Positions 24,656 through 33,302 of a stretch of DNA of 34,346 nt are shown here, piece by piece; positions within the stretch are counted from its first letter, which is position 1; each line of letters begins with the position of its first letter. Origin of the DNA: JBHEKP01 sp041859375. GTDB lineage: Bacteria; Hydrogenedentota; Hydrogenedentia; Hydrogenedentales; CAITNO01. The stretch spans positions 1 to 34,346 of the forward strand of contig JBHEKP010000037.1 in NCBI GenBank assembly GCA_041859375.1, read 5' to 3'. The translations under genes and the position numbers were made by a program. The notes under the pieces are model-generated. The model did not search any database and had not been told where the DNA came from. It saw only the letters and a list, made by a program, of their open reading frames with translations.

Positions 24656-25786
24656 TTAGGATTTTCCGAGGTACTCCTGGGTCTTGTGCTGGTAGTCCTC
24701 CACACCGGGATAAGTCTTCCCGTCCGACTCCCGTTCCAGCTCCTCCAGCAGTTCTCGCTGCCGCCTGGACAGGCGCGAGGGCGTTTCCACGCGGAGCACC
24801 ACAATCTGGTCGCCGTGCCGGTAACCCCGCATGTCGGGCATGCCCTTGCCGCGGATGGAAACCTGCTGTCCCGTGCGCGCGCCCGCGGGAACCTTGATTT
24901 CCTCCGGGCCGAAGAGGGTGGGCACCCGCACGGACGCGCCGAGCGCCGCCTGGGTGTAGGTAACAGGCACCTCGCACAAGATGGTCGTGCCATCCCGTTC
25001 AAAGATGGGGTGCTTTTCCAGCCGCATCTGGATGTAAAGATCGCCCCGGGGGCCGCCGTTCCTTCCGGCCTCGCCCTCGCCGGCCGCGCGGAGTTTCATG
25101 CCGTCGTCAACGCCGGGGGGCACGTCCACCTTGAGTTCGCGGTTGCCCTTCACCTGGCCGTTGCCGCCGCAGGTGCGGCAGGGGTTGGTGACCACCCTGC
25201 CGGAACCGCCGCACACGGGGCAGGTGCGGGTGACGCTGAAAAGGCCGTGCGCCGCGCGCACCTGGCCCGCGCCGTTGCACTGGCGGCAGGTCTCGGGCTG
25301 CGCGCCCTTGGCGGCCCCTGTGCCGCCGCAGTCGCCGCAGGGTTCGCGCCGGTTGAAACGGATCGTTTTCTTCGCGCCCAGCGCCGCCTCCTCCAGGGTG
25401 ATTTTCAGGGTGAATTCAAGGTCCGCGCCGGGTTCGCCCCGGCTTCCCTGCCTTCTCCGGCCCTGGCCCTGGCCGAAAAGCATGTCGAAAAGATCCTCGA
25501 AGGGCGAGTCGCCGCCCCCGCCGCCGAAGTCCGCGCCGAAACCGCCTCCGCCGAAGGGTTGGCCGTCGGTGCTGCCAAAACGGTCGTACTGGGCGCGCTT
25601 CTCTGTGTTCTTGAGGATGTCGTAGGCGCCGTTGATCTCCTTGAGCTTTTCCTCGGCCTCCTTGTCGCCGCCCGTCTTGTCAGGATGGTATTTGTGGGCG
25701 AGCTTGAGGTAGGCCTTGCGGATCTCATCCTGCGAGGCCGTCCTGGGCACGCCCAGTATCTCGTAAAGGTCGCGTGGCTTGGCCAT
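24656..25786 (-). CDS. dnaJ: Chaperone DnaJ
   Basis: The 376-residue type I J-protein is complete. The J domain has the HPD motif (YHPDKTGG) that stimulates the DnaK ATPase, followed by a Gly/Phe-rich linker (FGGGGFGADFGGGGG). Four zinc-binding CxxCxGxG repeats then follow (CGDCGGTG, CRQCNGAG, CPVCGGSG, CRTCGGNG), and the C-terminal client-binding domains start near GNRELKVDVPPGVDDG. It delivers unfolded proteins to DnaK. The start at 25786 has AGGG 8 bases upstream. It is the last gene of the heat-shock operon, separated from dnaK by a 75-base spacer holding a T-tailed hairpin and followed by a strong terminator. Confidence 0.97.
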   Translation of the reverse strand: MAKPRDLYEILGVPRTASQDEIRKAYLKLAHKYHPDKTGGDKEAEEKLKEINGAYDILKNTEKRAQYDRFGSTDGQPFGGGGFGADFGGGGGDSPFEDLFDMLFGQGQGRRRQGSRGEPGADLEFTLKITLEEAALGAKKTIRFNRREPCGDCGGTGAAKGAQPETCRQCNGAGQVRAAHGLFSVTRTCPVCGGSGRVVTNPCRTCGGNGQVKGNRELKVDVPPGVDDGMKLRAAGEGEAGRNGGPRGDLYIQMRLEKHPIFERDGTTILCEVPVTYTQAALGASVRVPTLFGPEEIKVPAGARTGQQVSIRGKGMPDMRGYRHGDQIVVLRVETPSRLSRRQRELLEELERESDGKTYPGVEDYQHKTQEYLGKS

Positions 25787-25800
25787 GATGTGCCCTGTCC

Positions 25801-25854
25801 AAAAAACGCGCGGGATGGCCGGGACAGGCTTCCGTCACCGTGCCGCCCCGCGCG
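25801..25854 (-). terminator. Hairpin with T tract between dnaK and dnaJ (attenuator candidate)
   Basis: On the minus strand CGCGCGGG (25854-25847) pairs perfectly with CCCGCGCG (25814-25807) across a 32-base loop, followed by six Ts (25806-25801). It sits inside the operon, 8 bases after the dnaK stop and 15 bases before the dnaJ start. A partial terminator or RNA processing/stability element would lower dnaJ relative to dnaK. The long loop weakens the case for full termination. Confidence 0.55.
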
Positions 25855-25861
25855 GATTTTT

Positions 25862-27775
<1,914 letters not shown>

Positions 27776-27805
27776 GCTCTTACTCCCTTTGAGGCCGGAG
27801 GCCTG

Positions 27806-28423
27806 TTATTGTTCGGCTGTCTCACTCTTTTCGGCGGGACCGCTGCTCACCACAACCCTGCCGGGCCGCAGCACCTGGCCGCCGAGCTTGTATCCCTTTT
27901 CATATTCAATCATCACCTCGCCGGGCTGGTGCCCTTCCGAGGGAAGATACGAAAGCGCCTCGTGCACGTTCGGGTCAAACTGGAGGCCCAGTGCGGGGAT
28001 CGCCTCCAGCCCGCGCGCCGCAAGCACGTCGTAAAACTGCTTCACGATCATGCGCACGCCGTCCGCGAGGCCGCCCTGGCCGCCGTCGGCGTGCTGGAGC
28101 GCCCGTTCAAGGTTGTCCAGCACGGGCAGCAGCTCCGAGATGATTCCCTGCGCCGCGCCGATGCGGTTTTGCTCGTACTCGCGGGCGATGCGCTTCCGGT
28201 AGTTGTCAAACTCGGCCCGGGATCTTAGAAGCTGGTCCCGGAACGCGTCCCGTTCCGCCGCGCACAGCGCCAGTTCCGCGGCGGGGCCGCCGGCGGCCTC
28301 GTCGCCCCGCAACGATGGCTCACCTCCGCCGTCGCATCCGGGTTCCAGGGCGTCAAGGTTCTCCGCCGTCTCTCCGGCGGCGGCCTGCGGTTCATCCTGA
28401 ATGTTGTTTTCCGTTTCGCTCAT
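27806..28423 (-). CDS. grpE: Nucleotide exchange factor GrpE
   Basis: The 205-residue protein starts with an acidic, disordered tail of about 50 residues, followed by the GrpE coiled coil with FDNYRKRIAREYEQN. The conserved central part LPVLDNLERAL and the C-terminal beta domain FDPNVHEALSYLPSEGHQPG then follow, ending in GGQVLRPGRVVVSSG. It releases ADP from DnaK. Its position between hrcA and dnaK is the usual order in CIRCE-controlled operons. Confidence 0.96.
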   Translation of the reverse strand: MSETENNIQDEPQAAAGETAENLDALEPGCDGGGEPSLRGDEAAGGPAAELALCAAERDAFRDQLLRSRAEFDNYRKRIAREYEQNRIGAAQGIISELLPVLDNLERALQHADGGQGGLADGVRMIVKQFYDVLAARGLEAIPALGLQFDPNVHEALSYLPSEGHQPGEVMIEYEKGYKLGGQVLRPGRVVVSSGPAEKSETAEQ

Positions 28424-28474
28424 GTTCCACTTTCCATGCGCCAGGTCCCCTTCGGCGGAATCAGGTTCCCGCTG

Positions 28475-29524
28475 TCACGCCTTCAGCCGCGTCAGGAATT
28501 TGCCGACCAGATCGGCGGTGTATTCCACCGCGCCCAGCAGGCGGGAGTAATGCATCCGCTTGGGGCCCAAAACACCAATCATTCCCACTGTCTTGTTGTT
28601 CACCTTGTAGGGTGACGCCACCATCCCCATCTCCTCCATGCCGCCGCCGCCTTCGCCGCCGATGATTACCGTGCCCCGGTCGGACTCGCCCTCAAGCGCC
28701 GCCCTGCGCAGCAGTTCCATCAGGTGTTCGCGGCCCTCAATAAGGTTGAACACGCCGCGCGCGTGGCCCACCTGCTGGAATTCGGGCTGCTCGAACAGTT
28801 GCGACGCGCCCTCAAGGAAAAGCTGGCCCTGCGAGCGCCGCGGAAGCAGATGCAGCACCTCAAGGGAACGCTGCGCCAGCAGGCGCTGTTCGTCCAGGAA
28901 ACCGCGCAGTTTTTCCTCCACCGCCGCCGCAAGACGGTCAACCGGGGTGCCCCGCAGGTGGTCGTTGAGGAACCGCGACATGCGCGTGAGCTCCTCCAGG
29001 GTAATCGGCGAGGCAAGCTCCACAGACATGGACTTGACCCTGCCGAAATTGTCCACCACCAGCACCGCAAGCCGGTTTTCACCTATGTAAATCAAATCCA
29101 GGCGCACAAGTTCCGCGGCGTCGCCGCCGGGGGATTCGGCGACACCCGCATGATGCGAAACCAGCGCAAGCAGATGGCTCGCCTGGCGCAGCACGTCGTC
29201 GGCGTCGGTCAGCCGCTGCTGAAACTCTTGCTCGATGCGCTGCCTTTCGGTCATGGTGAGTTCCTGAACCTGCATCAGGTTGCTCACATAGTAACGGTAG
29301 CCTTTGTCTGTGGGCACCCGTCCGGAACTGGTGTGCAGTTGCTGGAGATACCCCATCTCCTCGAGGTCGGCCATGACATTGCGCACCGTGGCCGCGCTGA
29401 GGTCCATGCCAAAACGCTTGACCACCGTGCGCGAACCCACAGGTTCCGCCGACGTGATGTAACTGTACACCACGGCGTCCAGTATGGCCCGTTCTCGTTC
29501 GCTGAGTTCCGGGGCATTTTCCAT
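28475..29524 (-). CDS. hrcA: Heat-inducible transcription repressor HrcA
   Basis: The 349-residue protein has the N-terminal winged helix (SERERAILDAVVYSYITSAE then PVGSRTVVKRF and SAATVRNVMADLEEMGYL), the strand SSGRVPTDKGYRYYV, and the GAF-like HrcA domain ending GVLGPKRMHYSRLLGAVEYT. It represses heat-shock genes by binding CIRCE and needs GroEL to stay active. GGAGG lies 7 bases before ATG 29524. It is the first gene of its own operon, with a perfect CIRCE 49 bases upstream, so it controls itself together with grpE, dnaK and dnaJ. Confidence 0.97.
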   Translation of the reverse strand: MENAPELSERERAILDAVVYSYITSAEPVGSRTVVKRFGMDLSAATVRNVMADLEEMGYLQQLHTSSGRVPTDKGYRYYVSNLMQVQELTMTERQRIEQEFQQRLTDADDVLRQASHLLALVSHHAGVAESPGGDAAELVRLDLIYIGENRLAVLVVDNFGRVKSMSVELASPITLEELTRMSRFLNDHLRGTPVDRLAAAVEEKLRGFLDEQRLLAQRSLEVLHLLPRRSQGQLFLEGASQLFEQPEFQQVGHARGVFNLIEGREHLMELLRRAALEGESDRGTVIIGGEGGGGMEEMGMVASPYKVNNKTVGMIGVLGPKRMHYSRLLGAVEYTADLVGKFLTRLKA

Positions 29525-29572
29525 GGTTATGCCTCCTGACCCAACCGGGTAAAAAAATCAACCAAGCCCTGA

Positions 29573-29599
29573 TTAGCACTCAATATTGGGGAGTGCTAA
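29573..29599. promoter_or_regulatory. CIRCE operator for HrcA
   Basis: The element is TTAGCACTC (29573-29581), 9 bases, then GAGTGCTAA (29591-29599), an exact match to the CIRCE consensus with the correct spacer. It overlaps the predicted hrcA promoter, so bound HrcA would block transcription of hrcA-grpE-dnaK-dnaJ. Confidence 0.97.
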
Positions 29600-29610
29600 C
29601 AATTCGACAA
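29582..29610 (-). promoter_or_regulatory. Candidate hrcA operon promoter
   Basis: On the minus strand TTGTCG (29610-29605) and AATATT (29587-29582) are 17 bases apart. Placing the CIRCE arms in the spacer and around the -10 box is the usual arrangement for HrcA control. The box matches are moderate. Confidence 0.5.
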
Positions 29611-29760
29611 AAGTTTATCATATGAACACCGGCAGGTCAAGAACCCGGCAGGGAACATAATCAAAAATCGTTGTATTGAATATCATTGTGTGGAACTGAA
29701 ATTTGGCAGGTTTGTCTGTTGAGTTCATTAGTTATACAACCAACTGTATTATAAGGGTTT

Positions 29761-30768
29761 ATGAAGATGCGGCGCGGTTTTACGTTGATTGAATTGCTGG
29801 TTGTGGTTGCCATCATTGCCATTTTGGCTGCCATCCTGCTCCCCGCCCTTTCCAGGGCGCGGGAGGCGGCCCGAAGGGCCAGTTGCGCGAACAACCTCAA
29901 GCAGTTCGGCACCATTTTTAAGATGTATGGCGGCGAGGCAAAGGGTCTTTTCCCACCACCGGGGTTGAATGGCCGTCAAGTGGCCCTTGGACAGGATCGT
30001 GATGCGGTGGGCAGTTCGAGCGATATCTGGGAGTTGCCCTTTGGTCCGGCAATTTTCCCGGACTATCTCACGGACGCCAGCATTTTCTTCTGCTCATCGG
30101 GACAGGTCAAGCCGGACGAATTCCTTGGGCCGAAATCCTGGAAATGGTACACCGACGGGACAAACATCAACGCGCCGCCACCCCAGGGAAAGCTCACCCC
30201 CCTGCTCTTCAATGATGAGCAGACCTATGTCTACAGCGGTTGGGCGGCCGAGGACGAAAATGTCTGGGCAACCATGATTCATGCGGCGGACTGCCTCCTG
30301 AACATGGACAATATCGGCGCGGAGGTTTCCTTCAACGAGGGGCTCCGCCTGCTGGGCAGTGACTTGAAGCTGGAGAATTACCCGGAGACCCGGCTGCGCG
30401 CCTGGTGCCAAAGCAGGTCCCTCACGGAAATGGTGAACCCCTACCTTCCCGACGGCACCCCGGTATGGGAGGTGTTTCAAGTCCGCGGCAACGGCGGGGG
30501 GAACACCATTTACCGTCTGCGGGAGGGCATCGAGCGCTTTCTCATCACCGACATCAACAACCCAGCCGCAAGCGCCTCGGCCCAGTCCGATCTGCCCGTC
30601 ATGTGGGATCAAACCCAGGCGGCCAGCCGGAACAACCAGGTCCAGTTCAACCACATGCCCGGCGGGGCAAACTGCCTGTACATGGACGGTCATGTTGAGT
30701 TTATCCGCTACCCGGGCGGGGAAATTCCCTGTACAATGCTCATGAGCACCATGGGCAACAACTGGTAG
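29761..30768 (+). CDS. Prepilin-type N-terminal cleavage/methylation protein with H-x10-DG motif
   Basis: The 335-residue protein begins with a type IV pseudopilin leader: RRG, then FTLIELLVVVAIIAILAAIL, cut after the glycine by a prepilin peptidase. A short helical neck follows (SRAREAARRASCANNLKQFG). The C-terminal part is a globular domain ending with NHMPGGANCLYMDGHVEFI, a variant of the H-X9-DG motif with ten residues between His and Asp-Gly. Large families of such proteins occur in Planctomycetes, Lentisphaerae and relatives, with unknown roles in the envelope. ATG 29761 has AAGGG close by; ATG 29767 is an alternative. No secretion or pilus genes are next to it. The glycosyltransferase gene starts 10 bases after its stop. 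Confidence 0.9.
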   Translation: MKMRRGFTLIELLVVVAIIAILAAILLPALSRAREAARRASCANNLKQFGTIFKMYGGEAKGLFPPPGLNGRQVALGQDRDAVGSSSDIWELPFGPAIFPDYLTDASIFFCSSGQVKPDEFLGPKSWKWYTDGTNINAPPPQGKLTPLLFNDEQTYVYSGWAAEDENVWATMIHAADCLLNMDNIGAEVSFNEGLRLLGSDLKLENYPETRLRAWCQSRSLTEMVNPYLPDGTPVWEVFQVRGNGGGNTIYRLREGIERFLITDINNPAASASAQSDLPVMWDQTQAASRNNQVQFNHMPGGANCLYMDGHVEFIRYPGGEIPCTMLMSTMGNNW

Positions 30769-30778
30769 AATAGGCCGC

Positions 30779-31888
30779 ATGAGGATAGGCGTAGACATCA
30801 CCCCCCTCTCCGGGCAGGCAACTGGGGTGGGGAGATACACCCGGCATATGCTTGCGGGTGTCATCGCCCTTGCCGAAGGTTCCCTCTTCAAGGGGTTGTC
30901 TTCGGGGCTTCGCCATCCGGACACCGCCGGCATTTCCCTTTCCTCCCTCCACATCCCGCTTCCGACACGGCTCTTGTACAAATGGTGGGGCACCGCCGCC
31001 TATCCGCAGGCCGACAGGCTTCTCGGCGGCGTGGATATCTACCATGCCACCAACTACTTTCTTCCCCCCGTGGCGCGGGCAAGACGGGTGCTCACCATTT
31101 ATGATTTGGCCTTTTTGATTGAGCCCGCCTGGGCAAGCCCGCGCATCGTCGGGCCGTTTTCCAAACTCATCCACCGCTTTGCCCACCAGGCAGACGCCGT
31201 CATCACCTGCTCTAAGGCCAGTAAAAGCGACATTGTCCGGCTCCTTGGGGTTCCGGAATCATCCGTCCATGTTGCCTGCGGCGCCGCGGTGGTGCCCCCC
31301 GTGCTTCCCGGGAAGGAGGCTGCCGGGGCAAGGGCCGCCGCACTTCTTGGGTTCAAGGGGCCCTTCATGCTTTTTGTGGGCACCCTCGAACCGCGCAAAA
31401 ACATTTCCGGACTGCTGCGCGCCTTTGCCGGGGCCGCACCCGCCATACCCCACAGACTTGTCCTTGCGGGCAGGCCCGGCTGGAACATGGAGATGATTGA
31501 CGCAGAAATCGCCTCCCTGGGCCTTTCCGGCCGGGTGGCGCGGACGGGGTATGTCGCCTCAGCGGACCTGGCCGCCCTTTACCGCGCGGCGGACGCCTTC
31601 CTCTTTCCCTCCCATTACGAGGGGTTCGGCCTGCCCGTGCTGGAGGCCATGGCAAACGGATGCCCGGTCATCACCTCCCTCTCCTCGTCCCTTCCCGAAG
31701 TGGCCGGTGACGCGGCGCTTTTTGCCGCGCCGGAGGACACGGCCACCCTCGCCGCCGCCATTGAACGGCTGGCGGAGGATGAACCCCTGAGGGATGCGCT
31801 GAGGGAAAAGGGCCGCGCGCGGGCCCGCATGTTCACCTGGGAGGAGTGCGCCGGCGCCACGCTGGATGTCTACAGGAGTCTGGCATGA
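30779..31888 (+). CDS. GT4-family glycosyltransferase
   Basis: The 369-residue GT-B fold protein has the N-terminal acceptor-domain motif MRIGVDITPLSGQATGVGRY. Its donor-binding half begins FVGTLEPRKNISGLLRAF, and the EX7E nucleotide-sugar motif is in SHYEGFGLPVLEAMANGCPV. It would transfer a sugar from a nucleotide donor onto a growing lipid-linked or surface glycan on the cytoplasmic face of the membrane. Its stop overlaps the ATG of a second GT4 gene (ATGA), so the two are translationally coupled and probably act in sequence. Donor and acceptor cannot be named. The ribosome site is weak and the start lies 10 bases after the pseudopilin stop. Confidence 0.93.
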   Translation: MRIGVDITPLSGQATGVGRYTRHMLAGVIALAEGSLFKGLSSGLRHPDTAGISLSSLHIPLPTRLLYKWWGTAAYPQADRLLGGVDIYHATNYFLPPVARARRVLTIYDLAFLIEPAWASPRIVGPFSKLIHRFAHQADAVITCSKASKSDIVRLLGVPESSVHVACGAAVVPPVLPGKEAAGARAAALLGFKGPFMLFVGTLEPRKNISGLLRAFAGAAPAIPHRLVLAGRPGWNMEMIDAEIASLGLSGRVARTGYVASADLAALYRAADAFLFPSHYEGFGLPVLEAMANGCPVITSLSSSLPEVAGDAALFAAPEDTATLAAAIERLAEDEPLRDALREKGRARARMFTWEECAGATLDVYRSLA

Positions 31889-32985
31889 CAAGGGTGCTGG
31901 TCAACGCGCTTCAGGCCGGCAACAGGAGCGGTACGGGCCGCTACACTGTGGAATTGTGCGCCGCCCTCGCCTTGCTGAAAGATTCCCCGGAAACGGTGAT
32001 TGTTTGGCCGTCCAACCTGCCGCGCCCGGAGGGAATCGGCGCAACTGTTTCCACGGGCTGGGACGGTTCCGCACTCGGGCGGCTTTTTTTCGATCATTAT
32101 GCGTTCCGCGAACTCGCCGCCAGGGAGGCGGCGGAGGTGCTTTTTTATCCCGCGTCCGTGGGCCCGCTCCTGCCCTCCAAACCGGTGGTCCTCACCATTC
32201 ACGACCTGTGCGCATGGCATCACCCCGGATGGTTTTCCCTTTCCCGCGCCTGTTACTACCGCAGCGTGATTCCGGCGGCCGCGCGGAGGGCGGATGTGAT
32301 CCTTGCCGATTCCGCCTTTGTGGCGGATGATGTGGAGCGTCTTCTGAAAATTCCCGCGTCACGCATCCGGGTGGCCCGTCTTGGTGTTTCCCCGCGCTTT
32401 TCCCCCGCCGCCACGGAGGCGCGGGAGGCCGTCAGGCGGAAGCACAAGCTGCCGGAACGGTTTTTCCTGTATGTCGGCACCCATGAGCCCAGAAAAAACC
32501 TGCCCCGCCTGATCCGCGCCTGGGATGCCGCATGGTGTGAGGGCTTTCCGGCGCTTGTGATTGCGGGCCGCAGCGGATGGAAGGATGCCGCCGTTAAAAA
32601 TACCGCGGCGCGTGCGAGGAACAAGGCCGGCATATATTTCCCCGGGTTCATAGAGGAGGCCGACCTCCCCGCCCTGCTATCCGCCGCCCTGGCATTTGTG
32701 TGGCCGAGCCTTCTGGAGGGCTTTGGCCTCCCCCCCCTTGAGGCCATGGCCTGCGGCACGCCCGTGCTGGCATCCAACACCGGAAGCCTTCCGGAGGTGG
32801 TGGGCGGGAACGCGGTCACCGTGTCCCCCTTCGATGAGGGGGGATTATCGGATGCCCTGCGCATGCTTGCCGGGGACGGGGCGCTCCGGAATCGTCTGGC
32901 TGTTGAGGGCCGTCTCCGCGCCTCGGCGTTCACGTGGGAGAAAACGGCGCGGGTGCTGGCGGATGCCTGCAATTCCTTGACTTAA
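31885..32985 (+). CDS. GT4-family glycosyltransferase
   Basis: The 366-residue protein is a second GT-B glycosyltransferase related to its upstream neighbour. It opens MTRVLVNALQAGNRSGTGRY, the donor half begins YVGTHEPRKNLPRLIRAW, and the EX7E motif is in LLEGFGLPPLEAMACGTPVL. ATG 31885 overlaps the previous stop by 4 bases, with AGGAG 7 bases before it. The two proteins are similar in plan and probably arose by duplication, then took different acceptors. A cobalamin-riboswitch unit with its own promoter starts shortly after its stop. No clear terminator is seen between 32986 and 33009. Confidence 0.93.
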   Translation: MTRVLVNALQAGNRSGTGRYTVELCAALALLKDSPETVIVWPSNLPRPEGIGATVSTGWDGSALGRLFFDHYAFRELAAREAAEVLFYPASVGPLLPSKPVVLTIHDLCAWHHPGWFSLSRACYYRSVIPAAARRADVILADSAFVADDVERLLKIPASRIRVARLGVSPRFSPAATEAREAVRRKHKLPERFFLYVGTHEPRKNLPRLIRAWDAAWCEGFPALVIAGRSGWKDAAVKNTAARARNKAGIYFPGFIEEADLPALLSAALAFVWPSLLEGFGLPPLEAMACGTPVLASNTGSLPEVVGGNAVTVSPFDEGGLSDALRMLAGDGALRNRLAVEGRLRASAFTWEKTARVLADACNSLT

Positions 32986-33009
32986 GATGTTTTTGCGGGG
33001 CCTTCCTGT

Positions 33010-33038
33010 TTGCCCTTTCCCCTCCGTCCGGCTATAAT
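33010..33038 (+). promoter_or_regulatory. Promoter of the cobalamin riboswitch transcript
   Basis: TTGCCC (33010-33015) and a perfect TATAAT (33033-33038) are separated by 17 bases, 11 bases before the riboswitch. This is the best sigma70-type match in the window. Confidence 0.75.
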
Positions 33039-33048
33039 ACCAATGTCG

Positions 33049-33250
33049 GTTCGTTCGTCCATGTGGACGGGCGCTAAGAGGGAACCCGGTGCGAATCCGG
33101 GGCTGCCCCGCAGCGGTAAGCAGGAACGAACAACGCCATCCGCCGGCCGGTTGCCGGTGGGGTAGCACTGGGCGTGATGCCTGGGAAGCGGCGTTTAGTA
33201 GGAACTTTTGGTCAACCCCAAATTGCCTGCAAGCCCGAAGACCTGCCGGC
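33049..33250 (+). promoter_or_regulatory. Cobalamin (B12) riboswitch aptamer
   Basis: The leader shows the ordered elements of the cobalamin class. GTTCGTTC (33049-33056) pairs with GAACGAAC (33124-33131). In between lie GCTAAGAGGGAA, CCCGGTGCGAATCCGGGGCTG and CCCCGCAGCGGTAAG. Further on come the B12 box region AGCACTGGGCGTGATGCC, then GGGAAGCGGCG, AGTAGGAA, GCCTGCAAGCCCGAAGACC and TGCC. Binding of a cobalamin would normally switch off the downstream gene. The 317-base gap after the glycosyltransferase is almost entirely this element plus its promoter. The edges are approximate. Confidence 0.95.
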
Positions 33251-33253
33251 ATT

Positions 33254-33285
33254 GGTGGCGTTCGCCGTGCGCGGCGTGCGCCGCC
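33254..33285 (+). promoter_or_regulatory. Expression-platform hairpin downstream of the riboswitch
   Basis: GGTGGCG (33254-33260) pairs with CGCCGCC (33279-33285) with one U-G. Inside it CGCCG (33263-33267) pairs with CGGCG (33272-33276) around TGCG. No T tract follows, and the ribosome site GAGGG begins about 7 bases downstream, which points to control of translation rather than termination. This is inferred from position; alternative pairings with the aptamer were not computed. Confidence 0.5.
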
Positions 33286-33302
33286 GGTAGCGAGGGCTGG
33301 CT

